64,000 nucleotides of DNA from an uncultured Paracoccaceae bacterium. GTDB taxonomy: Bacteria; Pseudomonadota; Alphaproteobacteria; Rhodobacterales; Rhodobacteraceae. A model generated the notes under the pieces. That model was not told the origin of the DNA, made no database searches, and saw only the letters and a program-made list of their open reading frames with translations. Both the position numbers and the translations under genes were made by a program. Where the stretch lies: assembly GCA_947488175.1 (NCBI GenBank), contig CANKYO010000001.1, forward strand, positions 372,001 to 436,000. The letters are read 5' to 3'. Below, piece after piece: positions 7,307 to 16,117 of the stretch. Within the stretch, counting starts at the first letter, position 1. Each line of letters starts with the position of its first letter.

Positions 7307-7855
7307 ATCATAGGACGCAGACCCCACAACGCGCCGCCACAGCGCGATACTGGCCCCCGGGTAAACGAACGTATTCGCGAAAGCGAAATCCGCCTGATCG
7401 GGGCGGACGGCGAAAATGTCGGTGTTGTCACACCGGAACGCGCCATGATGATGGCAGACGAGGCCGGGCTGGACCTGGTAGAGATTTCGCCAAACGCAAA
7501 ACCGCCGGTCTGCAAGATCATGGACTTTGGCAAGTTCAAATACGAGACACAGAAAAAAGAAGCCGAAGCGCGCAAGAAGCAAAAGATCATCGAGATCAAA
7601 GAGGTCAAGTTCCGCCCGAACACCGACCAGCACGATTACGATGTGAAAATGCGCAACGTGTTCAAGTTTCTGGAAAACGGCGACAAGGTGAAAATCACCC
7701 TACGCTTCCGTGGCCGCGAAATGGCCCACCAGGAACTGGGTCGGCAATTGCTGGAACGGGTGGCAGAGGATACCCAGGAAACAGGCCGGGTGGAAAACTT
7801 CCCCAAGATGGAAGGCCGCCAGATGGTCATGCTGATCGGGCCATTGCCCAAGTAG
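7307..7855 (+). CDS. infC: Translation initiation factor IF-3, non-AUG start
   Basis: IF-3 binds the 30S subunit and checks initiator tRNA and start codon. The reading frame continues upstream of the first ATG (7445) with typical IF-3 sequence ([20 protein letters not shown], then [17 protein letters not shown]). Only a start near 7307 restores the usual length (182 residues; E. coli has 180). The candidate is ATC at 7307, or ATA at 7310, behind AAGGA five bases upstream. Rare start codons are the known means by which infC is autoregulated. The linker and C-terminal domain are complete, ending [13 protein letters not shown]. Confidence 0.9.
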   Translation: MIGRRPHNAPPQRDTGPRVNERIRESEIRLIGADGENVGVVTPERAMMMADEAGLDLVEISPNAKPPVCKIMDFGKFKYETQKKEAEARKKQKIIEIKEVKFRPNTDQHDYDVKMRNVFKFLENGDKVKITLRFRGREMAHQELGRQLLERVAEDTQETGRVENFPKMEGRQMVMLIGPLPK

Positions 7856-7878
7856 TTTCCATCACAGAGTTATAAAAG

Positions 7879-7909
7879 AAAACGGGCACCTTTCGGTGCC
7901 CGTTTTTTT
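7879..7909 (+). terminator. Rho-independent terminator of infC
   Basis: ACGGGCACC and GGTGCCCGT form a nine-pair stem around TTTC and are followed by a run of seven T. It lies 24 bases after the infC stop. Confidence 0.9.
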
Positions 7910-7925
7910 GTCCCATCCAAACGCC

Positions 7926-9683
7926 TTAGCGCAGCAGCGACGTGATGTTGCGCACCGCTGCGCGGCGGTTTTCACGCTCTGCCCGTAATGTCGGCACCTT
8001 CAGGATGCTCTCACCATATCCTTGCGTGATCAGGTTCTCCGGCGGCACGCCGAAATACTCCGTCAGTGCCAGCGCCACGGTCTCGGCCCGGCGGTCCGAC
8101 AAGGCTAGGTTATACCCGGCATCGCCCACGGCATCGGTGTGTCCCTCGATCAGGAACATCTGACCGGGATCTTCCTGGATGATATCCACAATGGCTACAC
8201 CAAGGCTGGTCAGTTCTTCCGCCTGGCTGGGTTCAATCGCGGCAGAGCCTGTGGCGAACGTCACCGTGTCCAATTCCACCTGCGGGGCCAAATCGCGAAC
8301 CTCGCTTATGGTGCGGATCTGGCGCAGCGAATAGCTCCGGTCGAACTGCCGGTTCTGGTTGGCCAGCAGTGCTGCACGCAATGTAGCGGTGTCACCGCGC
8401 GATACATCAACCTCGACCGCTGCCTCTTGCTCGCGAGGCAGTTCAGTGACCACAACCGGCGCTGATGCCTGCGTGTCATCGAACAGAACGATCTGGGTAC
8501 CATCTTCAAGGATCCGCGCACGGCGCAGCACGCGCCCGTCGTTGCCGCGTATTGTCACGATCTGCGTGCCATCTTCACGCAAAACACTGGTCCTAGTGGA
8601 CCCGTCGTCAAAGGTGCGTGTCTGCACCTCTGCGCCGGGCTGACGCAACAGCACATCGTCATCCTTCAGCACAACCAGTTCGCCGTCACGTTCCACGATC
8701 ACGCGGTCGCCGCTGTTGGACACCACTTCGTCACCGTTATTCAGCACCGATCCGACCACAACCGCACCCAGACCCAACAACAACGCCTTTTCAAAGTTGC
8801 TCAGGCCATCATTACCGCTATCACTACCGGCCCGCGCCTCTGCCTGGGCTTCACCCGTAGCAGTCGTTTCGAAATCCTGACTGCTGCTGCGCACGTCATC
8901 CTGGGTCAGCGTTTCAACCTGAACTTCAGCCGTCGTATCCGCCTCCGCATCGGCTGAGGCCGCAGCTGCCGCAGGTGGTTCATCCGCTTCCACCGTTTCA
9001 ATGGCGATCTCTGCTTCATCTGGGGTTTCATCTGTCACCGTCGGCAGATCAGCGATGGCAGCGGCGTCATCGCCCTCAGGCATGCCTTCGGCTTCTGGCA
9101 ATGCCTCCTGCTCAGTCGCTTCAACCGCAACATCAGCTTCGGTCGTCGCCTCAGCCTCAGCTTCCGCCGCAACATCAGCCTCCGCCTCAACGGCCACATC
9201 GGCGTCCGACGTCTCCGGCGTCTCGGCAACCTCTGGCGCTGTTTCGACCTCGGTCGTCACAGTCTCTTCCGGAGCAGGCTCAGCAGGCTGTTCTTCCACC
9301 ACCGTCTCTTCCGGTGCGGCTTCTTCCACAGGCACCTCAAGCATCGCCGTACCTTCGGTTGTGGTTTCCGCATCTGCCGGTACCGCAGTCACCTCCGGGG
9401 TCTCGACCAGCTCCGCAGGTTCTACAGGACCATCGTCAACCTGCGTCGCAATCGCGGTTTCCAATGCAACCTCATCGACAACCACCTCACCATTCTGATC
9501 CACACAAGGGAATGTCGGCTCCAACAGCGGCTCACCGGCCACGATGTCTGCCGCAGGCCCCAGCCCAACACAGATTTCCAGCGTTTCGGGATCAACATCG
9601 GTTTGCTGCGCCAAAACGGGGCTTGTGGCCACCGCAAAACTCAGCACAAGCGATGTCGTTGATTTCAAAGTAGATCTTCGCAT
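7926..9683 (-). CDS. OmpA-family outer membrane protein with long acidic Ala/Pro/Val-rich region
   Basis: A 585-residue exported protein. A Sec signal peptide (about 1-24, ending SPVLAQ) is followed by a roughly 200-residue stretch rich in Glu, Ala, Thr and Val without clear globular character. A short hydrophobic segment (ALLLGLGAVVVGSVL, near 305) comes next, then a beta-rich part with repeats around DGTQIV. A C-terminal OmpA-like peptidoglycan-binding domain closes it (FATGSAAIEPSQ, then EGHTDAVGDAGYNLALSDRR, and NRRAAVRNI). The start MRRSTLK has GAGGA upstream. It probably ties the outer membrane to peptidoglycan. The acidic part may be a flexible linker. Confidence 0.85.
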   Translation of the reverse strand: MRRSTLKSTTSLVLSFAVATSPVLAQQTDVDPETLEICVGLGPAADIVAGEPLLEPTFPCVDQNGEVVVDEVALETAIATQVDDGPVEPAELVETPEVTAVPADAETTTEGTAMLEVPVEEAAPEETVVEEQPAEPAPEETVTTEVETAPEVAETPETSDADVAVEAEADVAAEAEAEATTEADVAVEATEQEALPEAEGMPEGDDAAAIADLPTVTDETPDEAEIAIETVEADEPPAAAAASADAEADTTAEVQVETLTQDDVRSSSQDFETTATGEAQAEARAGSDSGNDGLSNFEKALLLGLGAVVVGSVLNNGDEVVSNSGDRVIVERDGELVVLKDDDVLLRQPGAEVQTRTFDDGSTRTSVLREDGTQIVTIRGNDGRVLRRARILEDGTQIVLFDDTQASAPVVVTELPREQEAAVEVDVSRGDTATLRAALLANQNRQFDRSYSLRQIRTISEVRDLAPQVELDTVTFATGSAAIEPSQAEELTSLGVAIVDIIQEDPGQMFLIEGHTDAVGDAGYNLALSDRRAETVALALTEYFGVPPENLITQGYGESILKVPTLRAERENRRAAVRNITSLLR

Positions 9684-9752
9684 GACGTCCTCGCGATTTG
9701 ATAGCAAGCTCATTGTCTGAGCGTATGTCATCTAACATATGAGGCGTCGTTT

Positions 9753-9783
9753 GGTTCCGCCCGGCCAGCAGCCGGGCGAAACC
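9753..9783. terminator. Strong hairpin between coxM and the OmpA-family gene
   Basis: CGCCCGG (9758-9764) pairs with CCGGGCG (9772-9778), and outer bases GGTT/AACC extend the stem with one mismatch. It lies just past the coxM stop on the minus strand and upstream of the OmpA-family gene. No T-run follows, so termination is likely but not proven. Confidence 0.5.
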
Positions 9784-9794
9784 ATGCGCAGGGC

Positions 9795-10586
9795 TCAGCT
9801 GGAAGCCGCCACCGCGCGTTTTGTCATCACCTTGACGAGATGGGCACGATAATCAGACGTGCCATGCAGGTCCGAAATCATGCCATCCGCCGACACCGAA
9901 AGGCCATCAACAGCACCGCCGTCGAAATTGCCTGACAGGGCCTCTTCGGCTTCCGTCCAGCGGAACACGCCTTCCTCAGAGGCGCCGGTCACGGCAACGC
10001 GGACGCCATCGGCATATTTCGCTACAAACACCCCAACGAGCGCAAAGCGTGACGCAGGCTGCAGGAACTTCTGATAGTTCGCCTTTTCCGGCACCGGGAA
10101 ACGCACCTCAGTGATCACTTCGCCTTCGTCCAGCGCCGTTGTGAACATCCCCTCGAAATAGTCATCCGCCGCGATTTCACGGCTGTTGGTGATGATCCTG
10201 GCACCTGACCCGAGCGCGGCCGCCGGATAACAGGCTGAGGGGTCGTTATTGGCCAGCGATCCGCCAATCGTACCGCGGTTCCGAACCGCAGGATCACCGA
10301 TATGGCTCGCCAGATCAGCCAGCGCCGGATAATGCGCGGCCGCCTCTTTGGACACGGTTGCATGCGTGGTCGCCCCACCAATGCAAACCTCACCCCCGTC
10401 GCCAAGACACACGCCCTTCATCTCACCTATATCAGTCAGGCTGACGAGCTTGGACGGCATCGCAAGGCGCTGTTTCAACGTGGGAATCAGGGTCTGCCCG
10501 CCCCCCAGCGCCTGCGCATCCTCGCCTTTCAACGCATTGACCGCATCCGCAATCGTGGAGGGCCGTTCAATTTCAAAAGCATACAT
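9795..10586 (-). CDS. coxM: CO-dehydrogenase-like molybdenum hydroxylase, FAD (medium) subunit
   Basis: A 263-residue FAD-binding subunit of the xanthine dehydrogenase/CO dehydrogenase family. It passes electrons from the 2Fe-2S subunit to the final acceptor. FAD motifs are visible: ALGGGQTLIPTLKQRLA (about 31-47) and the RNRGTIGGSLANNDPSA stretch (about 102-118). It lies 12 bases after coxL on the same strand and is the last gene of the operon. It is a little shorter than the roughly 288 residues of Oligotropha CoxM. Confidence 0.88.
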   Translation of the reverse strand: MYAFEIERPSTIADAVNALKGEDAQALGGGQTLIPTLKQRLAMPSKLVSLTDIGEMKGVCLGDGGEVCIGGATTHATVSKEAAAHYPALADLASHIGDPAVRNRGTIGGSLANNDPSACYPAAALGSGARIITNSREIAADDYFEGMFTTALDEGEVITEVRFPVPEKANYQKFLQPASRFALVGVFVAKYADGVRVAVTGASEEGVFRWTEAEEALSGNFDGGAVDGLSVSADGMISDLHGTSDYRAHLVKVMTKRAVAASS

Positions 10587-10598
10587 GAGCGTTCTCCC

Positions 10599-12965
10599 TT
10601 ACGCGTTGTTCATTGCATTCCAGACGCGGGATGGCGTCAGGGGCATATCAATATGAGCGACGTTCTTGCCACCCGATTGCAGGGCATCGATGACGGCATT
10701 GACGACCGATGGTGGCGATCCAATCGCCCCGGCCTCGCCGCAGCCTTTCACGCCCAGCGGGTTGTGCGTGCAGGGCGTCTGGCAGGAATGGTCCACACTG
10801 TAGAACGGCAGATCATCCGCACGCGGCATAGTGTAATCCATATAGGATGCGCTCAGCAGTTGCCCGTTTTCATCATACGCGCAGTTCTCCAGCAGCGCTT
10901 GCCCGATCCCTTGAGCGATCCCGCCATGGACTTGGCCCGATACGATCATCGGGTTGATGATATTACCGAAATCATCCGCCGCGCTGAACCGTTCGATGGT
11001 CACCTTGCCGGTATCGGGGTCCACCTCGACCTCGCAGGCATAGGCACCCGCAGGATAGGTAAAGTTGGCGGGGTCATAAAACGCCGTCTCTTCCAGGCCC
11101 GGCTCGATATCCTCCAGCGGATAGTTATGGGGGACATAGGCAGCAAGGGTTACGTCTCCCCACGCCACCGACTTATCCGTGCCAGCAACACTGAATTGGC
11201 CGTCTTTTAGCTCGATATCCGCGTCAGAGGCTTCCAACAGATGGGCCGCGATCTTTTTGGCCTTGTTGATCACCTTCTCGGCGGCCCGCACCATGGCAGA
11301 GCCACAGACAGCCAGCGAACGCGACCCGTATGTGCCCATCCCGAACGGGATCTTGGATGTATCACCATGGACAATGTCGATCTGATCCTCGGGGATTCCG
11401 ATCATCTCGGAAATCACCTGCGGGAACGACGTCTCATGGCCCTGCCCGTGGCTATGGGCGCCAACCATGACACTGATCGACCCGGTGGCATTCACCCGGA
11501 CGGTCGCGGCGTCATAAAGCCCGGCCCGCGCACCCAACTGCCCGACAAGGTTTGACGGCGCGATGCCGCAAGCCTCAATATAGCAGTTCACACCAAGACC
11601 GCGCAGCTTGCCGTTCTTTTCGCTTTCGGCGCGACGGGCGGCGAAACCACCCATATCGGCGATCTCTTCCAGCTTGGCCATCGTCGCTTCGTAATCGCCG
11701 GTGTCATATTCTACGGCCACCGGGGTGGCATAGGGAAATTCCGTGACAAAGTTCTGACGGCGAAGCGCAATCGGGTCCACGCCACGCTCGCGTGCGGCCA
11801 TATCAATCACCCGTTCCAGTTGGAACGTGGCCTCCGGGCGACCAGCGCCGCGATAGGCATCGACAGGCACGGTATTGGTGAACACCGCCTTCACATTCAC
11901 ATAGATCAGCGGGGTCTTGTAATTGCCTGCCATCAGCGTGCCATGCAACCATGTGGGCACCGACGGCGCAAAGGTGGACAGATAGGCCCCCATATTGGCG
12001 TAGGTTTCCGTGCGGATGGCGGTAAAGTTGTTATCCGCATCCATCGCCAGTTCGATCTTGGTGACATGGTCACGACCGTGGGCATCCGACATGAACGCCT
12101 CTGACCGCGTCGATGTCCATTTGACCGGACGGTTCACCGCCTTGGCGGCAAAGGTGCAGAACGCTTCCTCTGCATAATGGAAAATCTTCGTGCCGAAACC
12201 GCCGCCAACATCAGGAGCAACAACGCGCAGCTTGTGTTCCGGAATACCCAGAACGAACGCACCCATCAGCAGGCGGATCACATGCGGGTTCTGGCTGGTG
12301 GTGTGCAGCGTGTGCATATCGTCAGAGCGGGAATATTCCCCCACTGCCACACGCGGCTCCATCGGATTGGCCACCAGACGGTTGTTGACCAGTTCAAGCG
12401 TCGTGACATGGGCGGCGTTCTTGATCGCCTCATCCACGGCATCCTTGTTTTCCTCAACAAAGCCCCAGTCGTAACAAAGGTTGCTGGTCAGATCGTCATG
12501 CACCTTGGTGGTGCCATCAGCGACGGCGGTTTTCATATCCACCACCGCTGGCAGTTCGGTCAGGTTCAGACCGATCACCTCGGCGGCATCACGGGCCTGG
12601 GCAAGGCTTTCGGCCACCACGGCCGCAACAATCTCGCCCACATGGCGGATCTTGCCATGCGCAATGATGGGATGCTTGGGTTCCTGCATCGGTTCGCCAT
12701 GCTTGTCAGTGACCTGCCAGCCGCAAGGCAAACCGCCCACCGGCTCAAAATCGGCCCCGGTGAAGATGCGCAAGACACCTGGCATCTTTTCGGCATCTGC
12801 CAGGTCAATGCCGTTAATCGTAGCATGCGCCACATCCGCGCGCAGAAAGTGCACATGGGCCTGACCGTGAATATTAATATCGTCCGTATAATTGCCGGCA
12901 CCTGTCAGAAACCGCAGGTCCTCGCGCCGCTTCGTGCTGGCGCCAATTCCACTATCTTTTGGCAT
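10599..12965 (-). CDS. coxL: CO-dehydrogenase-like molybdenum hydroxylase, large catalytic subunit, form II
   Basis: A 788-residue molybdopterin-cytosine-dinucleotide subunit. The active-site loop reads AYRGAGR (near residues 369-375). That is the form II signature; true aerobic CO dehydrogenases of form I carry AYXCSFR. The substrate may therefore be something other than CO. The conserved C-terminal CGEAGAIGSPPSVVNA is present. The start MPKDSGIGAS is chosen for GGGAGGA six bases upstream. A double-palindrome element separates it from coxS, which is otherwise in the same operon. Confidence 0.9.
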   Translation of the reverse strand: MPKDSGIGASTKRREDLRFLTGAGNYTDDINIHGQAHVHFLRADVAHATINGIDLADAEKMPGVLRIFTGADFEPVGGLPCGWQVTDKHGEPMQEPKHPIIAHGKIRHVGEIVAAVVAESLAQARDAAEVIGLNLTELPAVVDMKTAVADGTTKVHDDLTSNLCYDWGFVEENKDAVDEAIKNAAHVTTLELVNNRLVANPMEPRVAVGEYSRSDDMHTLHTTSQNPHVIRLLMGAFVLGIPEHKLRVVAPDVGGGFGTKIFHYAEEAFCTFAAKAVNRPVKWTSTRSEAFMSDAHGRDHVTKIELAMDADNNFTAIRTETYANMGAYLSTFAPSVPTWLHGTLMAGNYKTPLIYVNVKAVFTNTVPVDAYRGAGRPEATFQLERVIDMAARERGVDPIALRRQNFVTEFPYATPVAVEYDTGDYEATMAKLEEIADMGGFAARRAESEKNGKLRGLGVNCYIEACGIAPSNLVGQLGARAGLYDAATVRVNATGSISVMVGAHSHGQGHETSFPQVISEMIGIPEDQIDIVHGDTSKIPFGMGTYGSRSLAVCGSAMVRAAEKVINKAKKIAAHLLEASDADIELKDGQFSVAGTDKSVAWGDVTLAAYVPHNYPLEDIEPGLEETAFYDPANFTYPAGAYACEVEVDPDTGKVTIERFSAADDFGNIINPMIVSGQVHGGIAQGIGQALLENCAYDENGQLLSASYMDYTMPRADDLPFYSVDHSCQTPCTHNPLGVKGCGEAGAIGSPPSVVNAVIDALQSGGKNVAHIDMPLTPSRVWNAMNNA

Positions 12966-12987
12966 TTCATTCCTCCCTCTCGGGGGA

Positions 12988-13036
12988 CAATTTTTCTCGA
13001 AAAATTGTAAACCCCCAAATTTTCTAGAAAATTTGG
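12988..13036. repeat. Double-palindrome intergenic element (copy 2)
   Basis: The first palindrome is at 12988-13007 (CAATTTTTC and GAAAAATTG around TC). The second is at 13015-13036 and is a perfect 22-base palindrome with arms CCAAATTTTCT and AGAAAATTTGG. It ends directly against the coxS stop codon and sits inside the cox operon. Confidence 0.8.
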
Positions 13037-13522
13037 TTACTCCGCAGCGATGGCCGCCACATCCTGACCGGATGCCGCCATGATCGCCTTGACGATATTG
13101 TGGTAGCCGGTGCAGCGGCAGATATTGCCCTCCAGATACTCCCGTATCTCGCCCTCGGTCGGCTTCGGGTTGTCTTTCAGCAGAGCCGCAGCGGACATCA
13201 CCATCCCCGGGGTGCAGAAGCCGCACTGCAAACCGTGGTGATCCTGAAACGCCTGCTGAATGACGGACAGCGATCCGTCGGCATTGGCCTGCCCTTCGAT
13301 GGTGGCCACATCAGCGCCGTCAGCTTCAGCCGCGAACATCGCGCAGGCCTTTACAGCCTCACCATTCACATGGACCACGCAGGCCCCGCATTGCGACGTA
13401 TCACAGCCCACATGGGTGCCGGTCAGGCGCAGATCATTGCGCAGAAAGTCGACCAGCAATGTGCGGCCTTCCACATCGCCAGACACGGACTTGCCGTTCA
13501 CGGTCATTGTTACCGATGTCAT
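13037..13522 (-). CDS. coxS: CO-dehydrogenase-like molybdenum hydroxylase, 2Fe-2S small subunit
   Basis: A 161-residue subunit with two 2Fe-2S clusters. The plant-ferredoxin-type ligands ([16 protein letters not shown], about 39-54) are followed by the helical-domain ligands CGFCTPGM and [12 protein letters not shown]. It relays electrons from the molybdenum centre of CoxL to CoxM. Two adjacent ATG codons exist (13525 and 13522); the second is better spaced from GGGAGG. Length is usual for the family. Confidence 0.9.
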   Translation of the reverse strand: MTSVTMTVNGKSVSGDVEGRTLLVDFLRNDLRLTGTHVGCDTSQCGACVVHVNGEAVKACAMFAAEADGADVATIEGQANADGSLSVIQQAFQDHHGLQCGFCTPGMVMSAAALLKDNPKPTEGEIREYLEGNICRCTGYHNIVKAIMAASGQDVAAIAAE

Positions 13523-13624
13523 CATTTCCTCCCGATATCATCTTTGCTTTGGACCAAGTTAAGCACGCCACCGCAATCAAGAGAACAGGTAAACTGGCCT
13601 CAACCCGCCCACAGACCACCGACC

Positions 13625-14608
13625 TTAGTCTATGTCGGCGCGTGGTTTGGGCCTGGTCGGGATTTCTTTAAGCAAACCACCGACCCCCATTTCGGCAAAA
13701 TCCGCAGGTGTCAGATCAACACCGCAAATCACGCGCTCCAGCACCCAATCGGCCCCATTCAACGCCGGCGAACGGGCACATCCGGGCAGGCCGATCACTG
13801 GTTTCTCACCCAGTTTTCCAAGGAATAGCAGATTGCCAGGATCAACGGGCATGCCAAACTGTGTGACCGTGCCACCGGCCTGCCGCACGGCCTCCGGGCC
13901 CACGTCATGCGGGTCCGATGTGGCCGAAGCGGTCAGGATAAACACCACATCCCCTTGTGCCGCCTTCAGTGCGCCAGACAGGTTGGGCACGTCATGATCT
14001 GTCGTGACCCGGTCATCCAATGACATCTGTAACCGGTCCAACCGCCCCTGCATCGCCGCGCGCCCCTTGGGCGATGGCTCAACATCCGTCTGCGTCTCAA
14101 TCAGTGTGGCGGTGCGGTATTGCGGCCCCAGCACACCGATGGCTTCGCGACCGGCCTCTGCTGCCTTGGCAACGTCCTCACCCGGCACACCGTAGGAAAT
14201 GATCTTGACCGTCGCGACCATCGTTCCCTTATCGACCCGATGATATTGCGGCACCGTGGCAACCGTGATCATCGGATTGACCGCGTTGAACGCCGCAATC
14301 GCATCCACATCGATCTGCGCAATTCCCGGCCCTTCCGCAAAGATATTCACGCGACCCGTGGCCGCATTGCTCAGCCGCATGCCATCGCGCGCGAGTGCGG
14401 TGGCCAGTTTCGCGGCGGCGCTATCCTCGTCCAAATCGCCGGGTTCGAGCCGGGCCACCGTCACGCGTTGATGCCCGCAATCAGACAGCCGACCGATATC
14501 GGCAGACGTCAGAACATGCCCTTTGCGCAGCCGTCCGCCTTTCAGCGCGAGCGAATGGGCCAGCACGGCCCCCTCAGCCTCGGCAACCGGAACTGCACCG
14601 AATTTCAT
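13625..14608 (-). CDS. Molybdopterin-binding (MoeA/CinA-like) protein of the cox cluster
   Basis: A 327-residue protein with the fold signature of molybdopterin-binding domains: PVAEAEGAVLAHSLALKGGRLRKGHVLT at the N-terminus resembles the MoeA start. A central region VIFILTASATSDPHDVGPEAV with a later PGNLLFLG and GLPGCARSPALNGAD resembles MoCF-type binding loops. Relatives accompany xdhC and cox genes and probably handle molybdenum cofactor delivery or modification. It overlaps the upstream xdhC-like gene by four bases (ATGA), so both are made together. The exact reaction is not known. Confidence 0.75.
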   Translation of the reverse strand: MKFGAVPVAEAEGAVLAHSLALKGGRLRKGHVLTSADIGRLSDCGHQRVTVARLEPGDLDEDSAAAKLATALARDGMRLSNAATGRVNIFAEGPGIAQIDVDAIAAFNAVNPMITVATVPQYHRVDKGTMVATVKIISYGVPGEDVAKAAEAGREAIGVLGPQYRTATLIETQTDVEPSPKGRAAMQGRLDRLQMSLDDRVTTDHDVPNLSGALKAAQGDVVFILTASATSDPHDVGPEAVRQAGGTVTQFGMPVDPGNLLFLGKLGEKPVIGLPGCARSPALNGADWVLERVICGVDLTPADFAEMGVGGLLKEIPTRPKPRADID

Positions 14609-15576
14609 ACCGCTTTCCGCAAAGCCTGCGTCACCTCAGCTATAATGCTGACGGCAATCTCGGCAGGCTGCCGGCCGCCAAGGTCCAGCCCGACCGGGGC
14701 GTGAATACGGCCAATCTGTTCTGCCGAAAACCCGGCCTCTTCCAGCCGGGCCACCCGTTTGGCATGGGTCCGGGTCGACCCCAGACAGCCCAGATAAAAC
14801 ACATCCGACCCAAGGGCGGCGATGATCGCCGGATCATCCAGCTTGGGATCATGGGTCAGTGTCACCACGGCGGTACGCGCATCAGGCTTGAGTATCGCCA
14901 TCGCCTCATCCGGCCAGTCATCCATGATCACCTCACCGGGGAAGCGGGCTTCTGACCCGAACGCCCCGCGGGGGTCAATCAGCGTGGGGACGTAGCCACA
15001 GGCACGGGCCATGGTGACCAGATGCTGCGCGATATGCACGGCCCCCACAATGATCATGCGCAAGGGCGGGTTGTGGATGGCGACAAAGGTTTTGCCATCT
15101 TCTTCCACCCCTGACCGATCGAGGCGAAAGCGGTCGGGATAGGCGGATTGGGCCGCCAATCTGGGGCGACCGGCCTCCAGATCAGTCACATAGGCGACGG
15201 GTTCCGCTCGCCCGCGCGCATCAACAAGCCGCTCCAGCACTTCGACAGGCAAGGCAGACCCGACAGGCTCCACCAGCACCTTGATTTCACCACCGCAGGC
15301 CAATCCCACGGCAAACGCCTCATCATCGCTGACCCCGAATTCCAGCACGCGCGGCTTGCCATCCTCCAACGCCTCCAGCGCCTCTGTGATCACCGCCCCT
15401 TCGACGCAACCGCCAGACACCGACCCTTCCATAGCGCCATCGGCGTCAATCACCAACTGGCTGCCGACGGCGCGCGGGGCCGATCCCCAGGTCTGCACGA
15501 CCGTCGCGACCGCCACACCGCGCCCGGCGCGATGCCATTCCAATGCCAATCCAGGAAGATCGATGATATCGGTCAT
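14605..15576 (-). CDS. XdhC/CoxF-family molybdenum cofactor insertion protein
   Basis: A 323-residue XdhC/CoxI-family protein. Family members bind the molybdenum cofactor, promote its sulfuration and hand it to the large subunit of molybdenum hydroxylases. The N-terminal half has TWGSAPRAVGSQLVID and VSGGCVEGAV (about 31-66). The C-terminal half has a Rossmann-like part (MIIVGAVHIAQHLVTMARACGY) and the closing LGCLGSTRTHAKR and APVGLDLGGRQPAEIAVSI stretches. The start MTDIIDLPG overlaps the upstream stop as ATGA. It corresponds in position and family to coxF/coxI of other CO dehydrogenase clusters. Confidence 0.85.
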   Translation of the reverse strand: MTDIIDLPGLALEWHRAGRGVAVATVVQTWGSAPRAVGSQLVIDADGAMEGSVSGGCVEGAVITEALEALEDGKPRVLEFGVSDDEAFAVGLACGGEIKVLVEPVGSALPVEVLERLVDARGRAEPVAYVTDLEAGRPRLAAQSAYPDRFRLDRSGVEEDGKTFVAIHNPPLRMIIVGAVHIAQHLVTMARACGYVPTLIDPRGAFGSEARFPGEVIMDDWPDEAMAILKPDARTAVVTLTHDPKLDDPAIIAALGSDVFYLGCLGSTRTHAKRVARLEEAGFSAEQIGRIHAPVGLDLGGRQPAEIAVSIIAEVTQALRKAV

Positions 15577-16046
15577 GGTGTCTGCACAATCCTTGTCAGA
15601 AAACAATTGTTCCGGGCCGAGCGCACATCAACATAAGCCACCCCGTCCCGTTCGAAAAGCCGGGTCGCATATGTGGCGATATCCGCCTTTGGCGTGATCT
15701 GCCCGGTGCCATAGATGATCCGATCCCTCGCATCATAAGCTTTCACCAGATAATCCGGCGATGTTTTCAGGATCGGCGGTGTATCCTGACCATCGTAAGG
15801 GGCGCAGTCATCGGCACAAAAGAAGACCGGGCCGGTTTCGGCATAAGGCTGTAAGGCGGCAAATGGGCGCGCCGCACATATCAACATCTCTGCATCCTTG
15901 GGCACATTGCGCAAACAGCAGCGGCATGGCGTGCCAACGCCAGAAGAAATTGCCCGTTCCGCCGGGTTGCCATAAACATCCGGACCCCCTGCGCGCAGTT
16001 TTGCGATTTCTGCGGCATCATAAGGCAAATAGGTCAAAGTCATCAT
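15573..16046 (-). CDS. DUF1203 domain protein
   Basis: A 157-residue protein of the DUF1203 family. Its landmarks are PCRCCLRNVPKDAEMLI, the RPFAALQPYAETGPVFF segment, a GTGQITP element and the C-terminal YVDVRSARNNCFLTRI. The start MMTLTYLPYD has GGAG just upstream. It is translationally coupled to the xdhC-like gene and lies downstream of coxE. DUF1203 proteins have no established function. Its presence inside a cox operon suggests a link to the hydroxylase, but it could be a passenger. Confidence 0.75.
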   Translation of the reverse strand: MMTLTYLPYDAAEIAKLRAGGPDVYGNPAERAISSGVGTPCRCCLRNVPKDAEMLICAARPFAALQPYAETGPVFFCADDCAPYDGQDTPPILKTSPDYLVKAYDARDRIIYGTGQITPKADIATYATRLFERDGVAYVDVRSARNNCFLTRIVQTP

Positions 16047-16117
16047 GTTCTCCTTGGTTGATGATGGGCAGCTAAGCCCCCGGCAATCAACCAATCGACC
16101 CGAAACCTGCGCATCCA

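Noticed and set aside
8975-9673. 232-codon plus-strand frame opposite the OmpA-family gene
   Set aside because: Gln/Pro/Arg-rich mirror of the acidic low-complexity region of the real gene.
12177-13010. 277-codon plus-strand frame opposite coxL
   Set aside because: Antisense shadow. The minus strand carries an intact, motif-bearing CoxL.
9795-13522. Reading the cox genes as proof of carbon monoxide oxidation
   Set aside because: The AYRGAGR loop marks form II, for which CO oxidation is not generally established.
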